A DNA stretch of 64,000 bases from Prosthecodimorpha hirschii (GCF_001305515.1 NZ_LJYW01000001.1:668307-732306), one strand, 5' to 3'; counted from the stretch's first letter, positions 17,039 to 25,477 are shown. Notes: generated from the sequence alone by a model not told the origin. Translations and numbers: made by a program.

Positions 17039-18408
17039 TTCATGTCGATCAGTTCGAGGATGCCGCCGAGCGTGGCGGCCTTGTCGAGGCCGAGGACCGC
17101 CCGGGCGACGGCACCGGCGGCGTCCGTGCCGATGGCCGGCGCCGCCACCTCCATGAATTTCGCCTCGACCTCGGTTGCGGCGTAGGGGTCCTCGGTGTCG
17201 CCCTTGTTGGTCAGCGCCTCGGCGGTGAAGACCCGGCCGTCGGTGAGCGTGACCGTCACGCGGGCGGGCCTGAGGCCGGGCAGCATGGCGGTCAGGGCCG
17301 GGTCCTCGTCGACGCGGACCCGCCGCGCCAGCGCCCGCGTGACGGCATCCTCGCGGGCCGGATCGCGGAAGGCGTCGAGCGTGGCGCCGCCGTTCACGAT
17401 GAAGGTGGCGAGCGAGAAGGGCATCGAGAATTTCGCCGCCAGCATGCTGGCCGGCTCGGGATGGTCGAGCTGGGCGGCCCAGACATAGGTCTTGACCTCG
17501 ATGGCGCGGATCGCCTCGGGGTCGAGCCGGCCGCCGGCCTCCGCGACGATGCGCGCGAGGGCGTCGAGGGCACCGTGATTGTAGCGGCAGGCGGCATGGC
17601 GCTTGAAGTAGTTGCGCGCGATCTCCCAGCGCGTGCCGAGGTCGCGCACCATCTCCTCGGGCCGCCAGTCGTCGGCCGCGATGCCGCCATAGACCGAGCC
17701 GACGCCGTCCACCTCGCCGGTGAAGCCGGATCGGACCAGGTCATGGGCCATGATCCCGAGCATGTTGGAGAAGCCCGCATAGGTGTTCCGGACGGTCGCA
17801 CCTTCGAGCATCGTCCGGCGGCTGGTGGTCAGGCCGAGCGAGGAGGCGACGTTGATCGTCTCCGCAATCTCCCCCGCACCCGCGCCGCGCAGGCGCGCGA
17901 CCGCCAGCGCGGCTCCGACCGTGCCCCAGGTGCCGTGCGGATGCATGGTCACCCGCAGCTTCGAGGCGATGCCGATCCGCGCGCCGATCTCGTAGCCGAG
18001 GGCGGTCGCCAGGATCGCAGACGCCCCCGTCACCTTGCGGTCGGCGGCGAGCGCCAGGACGGCCGGCACGACATGGATGCCGGGATGGCCGCGGGCATAT
18101 TGGTTGCCCTCGTCGATCTCCAGCATGGTCCCGGCCGTGCCGCCGAGAAAGGCGCGCAACAGCTTCGAGCCCGACCGGCCCGTGCGGCCCAGCCGACGCT
18201 CGGCCTCGGCGACCTCCGGTTCCCGGCGCCCGGCCAGCATCGCGCCGATGCAGTCGAGGATCACCAGCCGGGTCCGCGCGACGACCTCCTCGGGCAGATC
18301 CTCGTAGCGCGTGCGGCGGGCGAAGCGGGCGAAGGTGGTCAGCCAGCCGGGCGTGTGCCCGGTGACCAGAACGGAGGCCGGGACGACCCCCGGGGTGGTG
18401 ATGGCCAT
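17035..18408 (-). CDS. MmgE/PrpD family protein
   Basis: A 457-residue member of the 2-methylcitrate dehydratase (PrpD)/MmgE fold, a cofactor-free hydro-lyase family. Visible are LVILDCIGAMLAGRREPEV, NAGNN-like EGNQYARGHPGIHVVPAVLALA (active-site loop with conserved His), MHPHGTWGTVGAALAVARLRG and KRHAACRYNHGALDAL. PrpD homologues dehydrate methylcitrate or related acids, and cis-aconitate decarboxylases share the fold. It starts 5 bp after livF, joining the transport and metabolic halves of the operon. The substrate is unknown; a hydroxylated branched di- or tricarboxylate is likely. Confidence 0.92.
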   Translation of the reverse strand: MAITTPGVVPASVLVTGHTPGWLTTFARFARRTRYEDLPEEVVARTRLVILDCIGAMLAGRREPEVAEAERRLGRTGRSGSKLLRAFLGGTAGTMLEIDEGNQYARGHPGIHVVPAVLALAADRKVTGASAILATALGYEIGARIGIASKLRVTMHPHGTWGTVGAALAVARLRGAGAGEIAETINVASSLGLTTSRRTMLEGATVRNTYAGFSNMLGIMAHDLVRSGFTGEVDGVGSVYGGIAADDWRPEEMVRDLGTRWEIARNYFKRHAACRYNHGALDALARIVAEAGGRLDPEAIRAIEVKTYVWAAQLDHPEPASMLAAKFSMPFSLATFIVNGGATLDAFRDPAREDAVTRALARRVRVDEDPALTAMLPGLRPARVTVTLTDGRVFTAEALTNKGDTEDPYAATEVEAKFMEVAAPAIGTDAAGAVARAVLGLDKAATLGGILELIDMK

Positions 18409-18413
18409 CGGCG

Positions 18414-19115
18414 TCAGAGCCCCAGATAGGTGGTCATGAGAGTCGGGTCGCGCTTCAGCGTGCCGGCGGCGCCCGCCATGGCGATGGCGCCGTTCTCCAG
18501 CACATAGGCGCGGGCGGCGAGATCGAGCGACTGGACGACGTTCTGTTCGACCAGCATCACCGCCAGGCCGTCCGCGGCGATGCGGGCGACGAGCGCGAAC
18601 ATCTCCTCGACCAGGAGCGGCGACAGGCCGAGCGAGGGCTCGTCCATGATCAGGAGTTTCGGTTCGGCCATCAGGCCGCGGCCGATCGCGAGCATCTGCT
18701 GTTCGCCGCCCGACAGCGTGCCGGCCGACTGGCCGGTGCGTTCCTTCAGCCGCGGGAAGATCGCGAAGACGCGCTCCAGATTGGCGGCGCGGTTGGCCTT
18801 CGCCCTTCGGTAGCTGCCGAGCTCGAGATTTTCCCGCACGCTCATGTTGGGGAAGATCTTGCGGCCCTCGGGCACATGGACGAGGCCGAGCGCGACGATG
18901 TCGGGCGCCGAGAGCCCGGCGAGCGCGCGGCCCTCGAAACCGATCGAGCCGCCGTCGGGGCGGATCAGGCCCGAGATGGCCCGGTTGAGGGTGGTCTTGC
19001 CGGCCCCGTTCGCGCCGAGCACGGCGACGATCTCGCCGGCACGGACATCGAGCGAGACGCCGCGCAGCACGGGCACGCCGCCATAGCCGGCGACCAGATC
19101 GCGGATCTCAAGCAT
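18414..19115 (-). CDS. livF: Branched-chain amino acid-type ABC transporter ATPase (LivF)
   Basis: A 233-residue ATP-binding subunit with Walker A GANGAGKTT, signature LSGGEQQ, Walker B LLIMDEPSLGL and the switch His region replaced by VMLVEQNV, as in LivF proteins. The frame extends upstream, but ATG 19115 (MLEIRDLVAGYGG) gives the standard start and overlaps livG by 8 bp. It energises uptake with LivG. Substrates of this importer class include amides, urea and acids as well as amino acids, which fits the hydantoinase-type genes downstream. Confidence 0.93.
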   Translation of the reverse strand: MLEIRDLVAGYGGVPVLRGVSLDVRAGEIVAVLGANGAGKTTLNRAISGLIRPDGGSIGFEGRALAGLSAPDIVALGLVHVPEGRKIFPNMSVRENLELGSYRRAKANRAANLERVFAIFPRLKERTGQSAGTLSGGEQQMLAIGRGLMAEPKLLIMDEPSLGLSPLLVEEMFALVARIAADGLAVMLVEQNVVQSLDLAARAYVLENGAIAMAGAAGTLKRDPTLMTTYLGL

Positions 19116-19881
19116 GGTCGGGCGCCCCCGGGTTGCGGGCGGACGCGGCGATGCGCGCGGCCGCGCCATGGCCGAGATAGGCCTCCATCACGGCCGGGTC
19201 GCGGGCGACGGCGAGCGGCGGTCCCGATGCGATCATGCGCCCCTGCGCCAGGACATGGACTTCGTCGCAGAGGCTCATCACCGCCTGCATGACGTGCTCG
19301 ACGATCAGGATGGTCACGCCGCCCTCGCGGATGCGGCGGATGACCGGGATCATGTCGCGGATCTCGGACGGGTTGAGCCCGGCCAGGACTTCGTCGAGCA
19401 GCAGGAGCTTCGGGTCGGTGGCGAGCGCGCGGGCCAGTTCGAGCCGCTTGCGCCCGGCGACGGTCATCTCGCCGGCCGGCCGGTCGAGCTGCGGGCCGAG
19501 CCCGACCGCGCGGCCGACCGCATCGGCATGGGCGAGCGCTTCGGTCCGGCCGGCCCGGCGCAGATAGGCGCCGACGGCGATGTTCTCGCGCACGGAAAGC
19601 CCGGCGAAGGGCTGCACGATCTGGAAGGTCCGGGCGATGCCGGCGGCGGTGCGCTGGTGCGCCGGCAGCGCGGTCACGTCGCGGCCCTCGAAGCGGACCG
19701 CGCCCGAGGTCGGCGTCTCGAAGCCGGAGATCATCGCGAAGAGCGTGGTCTTGCCGGCGCCGTTCGGGCCGATCAGGCCGGCGATCGTGCCCGCCCGGAC
19801 GGTCAGCGCGGCCCGGTCGACGGCCGTCAGCCCGCCGAAGCGCTTGGTCAGGTCCTCGACGACGAGGAGCGGCGCGGTCAT
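19108..19881 (-). CDS. livG: Branched-chain amino acid-type ABC transporter ATPase (LivG)
   Basis: A 257-residue ATP-binding subunit. Walker A is GPNGAGKTT, Q-loop region FQIVQPFAGLSVREN, Walker B LLLLDEVLAGLNPSE, switch IVEHVMQAV. The ABC signature is unusual: EMTVAGRKRLELARAL stands where LivG proteins usually carry LTVGQRKRLE or LSYGQQR, so the signature Gly is Ala. The remaining catalytic residues are intact, so it is probably active. It overlaps livM by 4 bp. Confidence 0.92.
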   Translation of the reverse strand: MTAPLLVVEDLTKRFGGLTAVDRAALTVRAGTIAGLIGPNGAGKTTLFAMISGFETPTSGAVRFEGRDVTALPAHQRTAAGIARTFQIVQPFAGLSVRENIAVGAYLRRAGRTEALAHADAVGRAVGLGPQLDRPAGEMTVAGRKRLELARALATDPKLLLLDEVLAGLNPSEIRDMIPVIRRIREGGVTILIVEHVMQAVMSLCDEVHVLAQGRMIASGPPLAVARDPAVMEAYLGHGAAARIAASARNPGAPDHA

Positions 19882-20873
19882 GGCGTCGCCTCCCCGCCCT
19901 CGGCGGGCCTTGGGCGGCGGATGAGCCGATCGAACAGGCCGAGCAGGCCGCGCGGCGCGAAGGCCACGGCCAGGATCAGGAGGATGCCGAAGACGATCAG
20001 GTCGATGCCCGGCACGGCGCCGCCGAACAGATTGCCGAGCGCCATCTTGCTGAGCTCGCCGAGCCCGAGCAGCGCCAGCGCGCCGATCAGCGGCCCGAAC
20101 ACCGTGCCGAGCCCGCCAACGATCGGCGCCAGCAGGGCGTCGACGGAGATCCAGGGTCCGTAGGCGATCGCCGCGTCGAGATAGAGCGACTTCTGCGCAT
20201 AGAGCCCGCCGGCTGCCGCCGTGACCCCGGCTGAGAGCGTGATGGCGGCGAGCTTGACGCGCAGCGTGTCGACGCCGAGCGCGCGGGCGGCATCCTCGTT
20301 CTCGCGCAGGGCGACGAGGCGCGCGCCGAAGCGCGAGCGGGCGAGCTCGGCGGTCAGCACCAGAGCGCCGGCGACGAAGGCGAGCACCAGCCAGTAGAAC
20401 AGGCGCTTGTCCTCGAACTGCATGTTGGCGGCCTGCAGTTTGAGCGGCACCAGCAGGCCGGCGGCCGCGCCCGTGAAGGCCCAGGCATTGGCCAGGATGC
20501 GGAACACCTCGGCGAAGGCGAGCGTCACCAGCGCGAAATAGGCGCCGCGCAGCCGCGCCCGGAAGGCGAGGAAGCCGATCGCCCAGCCGACCGCCGCGCC
20601 GAGCAGCATCGCGACCGGCATGGCGGCCCAGGGATTGAGGCCGAAGCGCACCTGCAGGAGCCCCATCGCGTAGGCGCCCGTGCCGAAGAAGGCGGCATGG
20701 CCGAAGCTGAACTGGCCGCCATAGCCGCCGAGCAGGTTCCAGCCCTGCGCGGCCAGCGCGACGATCAGCGCGAAGGTCATGAAATTCAGAAGCGTGTTCG
20801 AGGTGGCGCCGAGCGGCAGCAGCGCCAGGACGATCACGGCGATCAGGATCGGGAGGCGCGCCGAACCGGTCAT
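19878..20873 (-). CDS. livM: Branched-chain amino acid-type ABC transporter permease (LivM)
   Basis: A 331-residue membrane protein with 8-9 hydrophobic helices and LivM landmarks WNLLGGYGGQFSFGHAAFFGTGAYA, FRLRGAYFALVTLAFAE-like segment and the cytoplasmic EAA-like loop ALRENEDAARALGVDTLRVKL. A longer frame exists upstream, but ATG 20873 overlaps the livH stop (ATGA) and gives a normal first helix. It forms the membrane channel with LivH. Confidence 0.92.
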   Translation of the reverse strand: MTGSARLPILIAVIVLALLPLGATSNTLLNFMTFALIVALAAQGWNLLGGYGGQFSFGHAAFFGTGAYAMGLLQVRFGLNPWAAMPVAMLLGAAVGWAIGFLAFRARLRGAYFALVTLAFAEVFRILANAWAFTGAAAGLLVPLKLQAANMQFEDKRLFYWLVLAFVAGALVLTAELARSRFGARLVALRENEDAARALGVDTLRVKLAAITLSAGVTAAAGGLYAQKSLYLDAAIAYGPWISVDALLAPIVGGLGTVFGPLIGALALLGLGELSKMALGNLFGGAVPGIDLIVFGILLILAVAFAPRGLLGLFDRLIRRPRPAEGGEATP

Positions 20874-21742
20874 GCGCGCGCCCCGAACAGGCCGGCGGGG
20901 CGGACCAGCAGAACCAGGATGAAGATCAGGAAGATGCCGATCTGGCCGAGGCTCTCGCCGAAATAGAGGCCCGACAGGCTCTCGACGACGCCGATGATCA
21001 ACCCGCCGATCAGCGCGCCGGGCACCGACCCCATGCCGCCGAGCACCACGATGGTGAAGGCGACCAGCACGAAGGCATTGCCGACCCGCGGATTGACCAG
21101 GAAGGTCGGCATCAGGAGGCAGGCCGCGACCGCCAGGCAGGCGGCGCCGAGCCCGAAGGTGACCGCGTAGACATGCTCGACCGGAATGCCCGACAGCGCC
21201 GCGCCGGTCTTCTCGCGCGACACGGCGCGGATCGCCTTGCCGATGTCGGTATGGGCCATCAGCCCCCACAAGAGCGCGGCGACCAGGAAGGAGGCGAAGA
21301 AGGCGATCACCTTCGGCAGCGGCAGGAACAGGTTGCCGAGTTCGATCACCGAGAAGCCGTAGGGCACGTCGATCGAGCGCGTGTCCGACCGGAAGGCGGC
21401 CAGCAGGGCGTTCTCGATCACGATCGACAGGCCGAGCGTGACCAAGAGGATGTTGCTGTCCGAACCGTGGCTGGCCGGGCCGATGACGAAGCGCTGCAGC
21501 GCGTAGCCGAGCGCGAAGAACAGCGGCGTCAGGATCAGGATCGCCACATAGGGATCGATGCCGAGCCCGTCATGGGCCGCCCAGACCGCGAACATGGCCG
21601 CCGTCAGCGTCGCCCCATGGGCGAAGTTGATGACGTGCAGCACGCCGTAGACCAGCGTCAGCCCGAGCGCGATCAGCGCATAGACGGCCCCGGTCATCAG
21701 GCCGTTGGCGAGAGCCGACAGGAGGATGTCGATCTGGAGCAT
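20870..21742 (-). CDS. livH: Branched-chain amino acid-type ABC transporter permease (LivH)
   Basis: A 290-residue permease with about eight helices. Conserved LivH regions: GLMTGAVYALIALGLTLVYGVLHVINFAHG, the coupling loop GKAIRAVSREKTGAALSGIPVEHVYAVTFGLG and GGMGSVPGALIGGLIIGVVES. Start ATG 21742 (MLQIDILLSALANG) is preferred over the in-frame ATG 21772 because it gives the usual short N-terminus. It follows the binding-protein gene after a 102-bp gap that holds a strong hairpin. Confidence 0.91.
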   Translation of the reverse strand: MLQIDILLSALANGLMTGAVYALIALGLTLVYGVLHVINFAHGATLTAAMFAVWAAHDGLGIDPYVAILILTPLFFALGYALQRFVIGPASHGSDSNILLVTLGLSIVIENALLAAFRSDTRSIDVPYGFSVIELGNLFLPLPKVIAFFASFLVAALLWGLMAHTDIGKAIRAVSREKTGAALSGIPVEHVYAVTFGLGAACLAVAACLLMPTFLVNPRVGNAFVLVAFTIVVLGGMGSVPGALIGGLIIGVVESLSGLYFGESLGQIGIFLIFILVLLVRPAGLFGARA

Positions 21743-21785
21743 CAGGCGGCGGCAGCCCGGTTGGAACGGCATGCGGGAGGGGCGG

Positions 21786-21826
21786 CCGCCCGCCGCGAGA
21801 GGCCTTGCGGCCGGCGCGGCGGGCGG
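21786..21826 (-). promoter_or_regulatory. Intercistronic hairpin after the binding-protein gene
   Basis: Perfect 12-bp arms (CCGCCCGCCGCG at 21786-21797, CGCGGCGGGCGG at 21815-21826) enclose a second 4-bp stem (GGCC-TTGC-GGCC). It lies 18 bp downstream of the binding-protein stop codon on the minus strand and has no U-run. It likely stabilises the receptor mRNA end, paralleling the hairpin after the TRAP receptor gene. Confidence 0.6.
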
Positions 21827-21844
21827 GTCTCGTGGCGGGTCGGA

Positions 21845-23050
21845 TCAGACGGCCGGGAAGATCGGCTTGGCGTCCGAGAAGGCGTCCGGGAAGATCACCT
21901 TGATGTCGCCGTTCTGGACCTGGGTGTTGACCGGGGCGGCGCCCTGGTTCTGGCCGTTGACGAACTTGGTCGGGCCGTAGGGCATGATGTGGTCGGCGAA
22001 GGTGGAGCTCGCCAGCGCCTCGGTGATCTTGGCCCGGTCGCTCGATCCGGCCCGCTCGATCGCGTCGGCGAGGAGCTTCACGCAGGAATAGTTGAGCGGC
22101 GTGTTGTAGAGCCAGAAACGGCCGCCGGCCTCGGCGAGCCGGCGCACCTCGGCGGTCTTCGGCTTGCGCGGATCGGCCCAGTGGTTGCAGTCCATGACCA
22201 GATTGGCCGCGTCCGGGAATTCCTTGACGAAGCGGAAGTTCGAGGCCGCGCCGTTGAGGATCGCGTAGATGCCCTTCGGGCGGATGCGCTGCTGCTGCAT
22301 GGTGCGGGCGAGCAGCACGAATTCGGCGTAGTAGCTCGACGGGATGACCAGATCCGGGTTCAGCGCGCGGATGCGCAGCGCCACGTTGGACATGTCGCGC
22401 GACGGGGTCGGATGCGCGATGGTCTCCAGGATCTCGAAGCCGCGGCCGGGCAGCTGCGCCTGCAGGAGCTTGGCCATGCCGGAGCCGAACAGGCCGTCCT
22501 CATGCACCACCACCACGGTCTTGGCCGGCTTGCCGGCGGCCTCGTTCAGCTTGACGAGGTTTTCGAGCGCCGTCGACGTGACGATGCCGAAGCCCGGGCC
22601 GAAGCGGAAGGTGTTGGTCAGGCCGCGGTTGACGATCTGGTCGGAGACGCCGACATCGCAGATATAGGGAATGTTGTAGCGGCTGGCGGCCTGCGAGGCG
22701 GCGAGCACGATCGGCGAGGCGAAGCCGCCGACGATGGCCGAGACCTTCTCGGCCTCCATCCGCTCGACCTCCTGGGTGCCGCCCTCCGGGTTCGAGCGGG
22801 CGTCGCCGAACACGACCTCGAGCTTGGCCCCGCCGAGCGCCTTGATGCCGCCGGCGGCATTGATCTCGTCGAGGGCGATCTGCGCGCCGAGGCGGCCATA
22901 TTCGCCGTCCTGGGCGAGCGCCCCGGTGACCGGCTGCAGGATGCCGATGCGGACCGGAGCGGCCTGCGCCCTCAGGATCGCCGGCATGGAGACCAGGGCA
23001 CCAACGGCGGCACCGGTCTGGAGCAGGGTACGGCGCGTAAGCTCGGTCAT
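21845..23050 (-). CDS. ABC transporter substrate-binding protein (LivJ/AmiC-like)
   Basis: A 401-residue periplasmic type I binding protein. It carries a Tat-type signal (LTRRTLLQTGAAVGALVSMPAILRAQA; cleavage near residue 29), then PVRIGILQPVTGALAQDGEYGRLGAQIALDEINAAGG, the standard opening of the Leu/Ile/Val-amide receptor family, and IVGGFASPIVLAASQAASRYNIP. The frame is open far upstream, but ATG 23050 overlaps the regulator stop by 4 bp. It should bind the compound degraded by the downstream genes. Confidence 0.93.
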   Translation of the reverse strand: MTELTRRTLLQTGAAVGALVSMPAILRAQAAPVRIGILQPVTGALAQDGEYGRLGAQIALDEINAAGGIKALGGAKLEVVFGDARSNPEGGTQEVERMEAEKVSAIVGGFASPIVLAASQAASRYNIPYICDVGVSDQIVNRGLTNTFRFGPGFGIVTSTALENLVKLNEAAGKPAKTVVVVHEDGLFGSGMAKLLQAQLPGRGFEILETIAHPTPSRDMSNVALRIRALNPDLVIPSSYYAEFVLLARTMQQQRIRPKGIYAILNGAASNFRFVKEFPDAANLVMDCNHWADPRKPKTAEVRRLAEAGGRFWLYNTPLNYSCVKLLADAIERAGSSDRAKITEALASSTFADHIMPYGPTKFVNGQNQGAAPVNTQVQNGDIKVIFPDAFSDAKPIFPAV

Positions 23051-23922
23051 GGCTTTCTCCTCTGTCGTGTCTTCGGGCGTTCGTTCACTTCGGAACCCGT
23101 GGCGTTCGGATGGGCCGCGGGCACCTTCAGGCGCGTGGTCGGCCGCCAGTGGCGGTCTTCGCCGTCGCCGGCGCGCACGAGTTCCATGCGGAAGGCGTGC
23201 TGATCCGGGCGATAGAGCGCGGAAAGATGCTCGATGCCCCGCCCCTCGCCGTCGCGCACCACGCGCGTCAGCGCGATCAGCGCCGAGCCGATCTCGACGC
23301 CGAGCGCGGCGGCCGCATCCGGGCCGGCCAGCGTCGCCGAGATGGTCTGCTCGGCCCGGTCGGCCACGACGCCGGAACGCTCCAGAAGTTCGAGCAGCGG
23401 GCGGTTGGCGAGATCGCCCTCCGAATAGGTCACGCCGATGCGTTCGGGCACATGGGTGGCGAGATACGAGAAGGGCACGTCGTCGAAGGAGCGCACGCGC
23501 AGCGAGGCCTGCGTCCGCTCGCCCGGCCCCAGCCCGAGCGCGGCCGCGATGGCCGGCGGCGGGACCACATAGGCGAAGGACAGGAGACGCACCTTGGACG
23601 CCCGACCCATGGCGACCAGATGGGCGAACATGTTGGCGAGATCGGCGACGACGGGCGGACGCCCGTTCGGCTCGGTGACGAAGGTCCCGGCACCGGGCAG
23701 CCGCGTCACCAGGCCGTCGCGCGACAGGCCGTCGAGCGCGCGCCGGACCGTGACGCGCGACAGGCCGTGCGTCGCCGCCAGGCTGGGCTCGCCGGGCAGA
23801 CGGTCGCCGGGTGCCAGCACACCGGTCTGGATCCGCTCCTTCAGGAGCAGATAGAGCCGATGGGTCTTCGAAGATTCGACGGCGTCCAAGAGCCGCGCCT
23901 CCGCCGCTGGCCGTCGGAACAT
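23047..23922 (-). CDS. GntR-family regulator, HutC/UTRA subfamily
   Basis: A 291-residue regulator: winged helix at about residues 15-85 (LYLLLKERIQTGVLAPGDRLPGEPSLAATHGLSRVTVRRALDGL, ending GAGTFV), then a UTRA effector-binding domain (about 105-265) with PERIGVTYSEGDLANRPLLELLE. HutC-type proteins bind small acids such as urocanate and usually repress. It is the first gene of the 13-gene operon and overlaps the binding-protein gene, so it likely autoregulates from the divergent promoter region just upstream, where an inverted repeat covers a -35 box. Confidence 0.92.
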   Translation of the reverse strand: MFRRPAAEARLLDAVESSKTHRLYLLLKERIQTGVLAPGDRLPGEPSLAATHGLSRVTVRRALDGLSRDGLVTRLPGAGTFVTEPNGRPPVVADLANMFAHLVAMGRASKVRLLSFAYVVPPPAIAAALGLGPGERTQASLRVRSFDDVPFSYLATHVPERIGVTYSEGDLANRPLLELLERSGVVADRAEQTISATLAGPDAAAALGVEIGSALIALTRVVRDGEGRGIEHLSALYRPDQHAFRMELVRAGDGEDRHWRPTTRLKVPAAHPNATGSEVNERPKTRQRRKP

Positions 23923-24005
23923 CGCGGTTCGGATTCACGGACGGAAGGCGGACCGCCTCCCCCCGACCGAACCGCCGGACTTGCCCGACCGCTCATTGTG
24001 TCGGT

Positions 24006-24035
24006 ATTAAAAATGGGACATGTGCCTGTCGTCAA
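24006..24035 (-). promoter_or_regulatory. Putative sigma70 promoter of the 13-gene operon
   Basis: Read on the minus strand, a -35 box TTGACG (24030-24035) and a -10 box TTTAAT (24006-24011) are separated by 18 bp; each matches the consensus at 5 of 6 positions. It lies 83 bp upstream of the regulator start at 23922, in an A+T-rich island within otherwise GC-rich DNA. Confidence 0.5.
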
Positions 24036-24047
24036 GATCAGACAGGC
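24024..24047. promoter_or_regulatory. Putative operator in the divergent regulatory gap
   Basis: A perfect 7-bp inverted repeat, GCCTGTC and GACAGGC, separated by 10 bp, overlaps the -35 box of the operon promoter and lies just before the ribosome site of the divergent flavoprotein gene. Position and symmetry fit binding by the dimeric GntR-type repressor encoded at 23922, controlling both directions. Confidence 0.45.
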
Positions 24048-24067
24048 TAACATCTCAGGAGGCGGCC

Positions 24068-25477
24068 GTGGCGGAGATCGAAGCGGTGGACGGGGCGGGC
24101 TTCGAGGCCGGCTGCGACGTGCTGGTGATCGGCGCCGGCGCGGCCGGCCTGATCGCGGCCCTGAAGGCGCAGGAGGCCGGCGCGACGGTGCTGGTCGTCG
24201 AGCGCGATGCGGTCGCGCGCGGCTCGACGGCGCTGTCGGCGGGCCTCATTCCCGCGGCGGAGACGCGCTTCCAGCGCGAGGCCGGCATTGCCGACAGCAA
24301 GGCGGGCTTTGCGGCCGACATCCTGGCCAAGGCGCATGGCGAGCCGGACCCCGAAGCCGTCGCGCTCGTGGTCGACCAGGTCGGCGGCGTCCTCGAATGG
24401 CTGGCGGACCGGCACGGCCTGCCCTTCTCGGTGATCGACAACTTCACCTATCCGGGCCATTCCGCGCGGCGGATGCACGGGTTGCCGAGCCGCTCCGGCG
24501 CCGAACTGATGGACCGCCTGCGCACCGCCGCGGAAGCGGCCGGCATCGACATCGTCACCGAGGCGACCGCCGCCACGCTCTTTGCGGACGGCGACCGGAT
24601 CGTCGGCGCCGGCCTCGTGCGGCCGGACGGGACCACGGACCGGATCGGCTGCAAGGCGCTGGTGCTCGCCTGCAACGGCTATGGCGGCAACCCGGACCTG
24701 GTCGCGGCCCATATCCCGGCGCTGAAGGACGCGCTCTATTTCGGCCATCCCGGCAATCGCGGCGACGCGCTTCTGTGGGGCGAGGCGCTCGGTGCGGCGA
24801 CCCGCCATCTCTCCGGCCACCAGGGTCACGGATCGGTCGCCCATCCGCACGGCATCCTGATCACCTGGGCGACGATCACCGAAGGCGGCATCCAGGTGAA
24901 CCGGGACGGCGTCCGCTTCGCCAACGAGGCGCGCGGCTATTCGGAATCGGCCGCCGCGGTCATCGCCGAGCCGGACGGGATCGCCTTCACGATCTTCGAC
25001 GGCCGCATCGCCGCGATCGCCCGGCAGTTCGAGGATTTCCGCGCCGCGGAGGCCGCCGGCGCCGTGCTGACGGCCGATACCATCGCCGGGCTGGCGGGCC
25101 GGATGCATGTCCCGGAGGCCGCCCTCGCCGCGACGCTCGGCGAGATCGCCGCGCTGAAGACCGCCGGTGCGACGGATCGCTTCGGCCGCGACTTCGCCGG
25201 CGTGGCGCAACTCGCGCCGCCCTATGCGGCCGTGAAGGTCACCGGCGCGCTGTTCCATACCCAGGGCGGGCTGGTCGTCGACGATCGCGCCCGGGTGATG
25301 CGCCGGGACGGGCGGCCGTTCGAGACGCTCTTCGCGGCCGGCGGTGCGGCCTGCGGGGTTTCGGGGGCCGACGCCGGCGGCTATCTCTCCGGCAACGGCC
25401 TGCTCACCGCCTTCGCCTACGGCGCCCTCGCCGGTCTCGGTGCCGCGCGCGCCGCCGGCGCAAGCGTGCCGGCCTGA
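24068..25477 (+). CDS. FAD-dependent oxidoreductase (fumarate reductase/TcuA-like)
   Basis: A 469-residue flavoprotein of the FAD-binding-2 family (fumarate reductase, succinate and tricarballylate dehydrogenases, ketosteroid dehydrogenases). The N-terminal Rossmann motif is CDVLVIGAGAAGLIAAL with VVERD at the second strand end; substrate-domain segments include GGIQVNRDGVRFANEA; the C-terminal FAD loop is GADAGGYLSGNGLLTAFAYGALAG. GTG 24068 is preferred over upstream ATG 24020 because CAGGAGG (24056-24062) lies just before it. It diverges from the 13-gene operon and shares its operator region. It may introduce or reduce a C=C bond in the same dicarboxylate pathway. Confidence 0.88.
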   Translation: MAEIEAVDGAGFEAGCDVLVIGAGAAGLIAALKAQEAGATVLVVERDAVARGSTALSAGLIPAAETRFQREAGIADSKAGFAADILAKAHGEPDPEAVALVVDQVGGVLEWLADRHGLPFSVIDNFTYPGHSARRMHGLPSRSGAELMDRLRTAAEAAGIDIVTEATAATLFADGDRIVGAGLVRPDGTTDRIGCKALVLACNGYGGNPDLVAAHIPALKDALYFGHPGNRGDALLWGEALGAATRHLSGHQGHGSVAHPHGILITWATITEGGIQVNRDGVRFANEARGYSESAAAVIAEPDGIAFTIFDGRIAAIARQFEDFRAAEAAGAVLTADTIAGLAGRMHVPEAALAATLGEIAALKTAGATDRFGRDFAGVAQLAPPYAAVKVTGALFHTQGGLVVDDRARVMRRDGRPFETLFAAGGAACGVSGADAGGYLSGNGLLTAFAYGALAGLGAARAAGASVPA

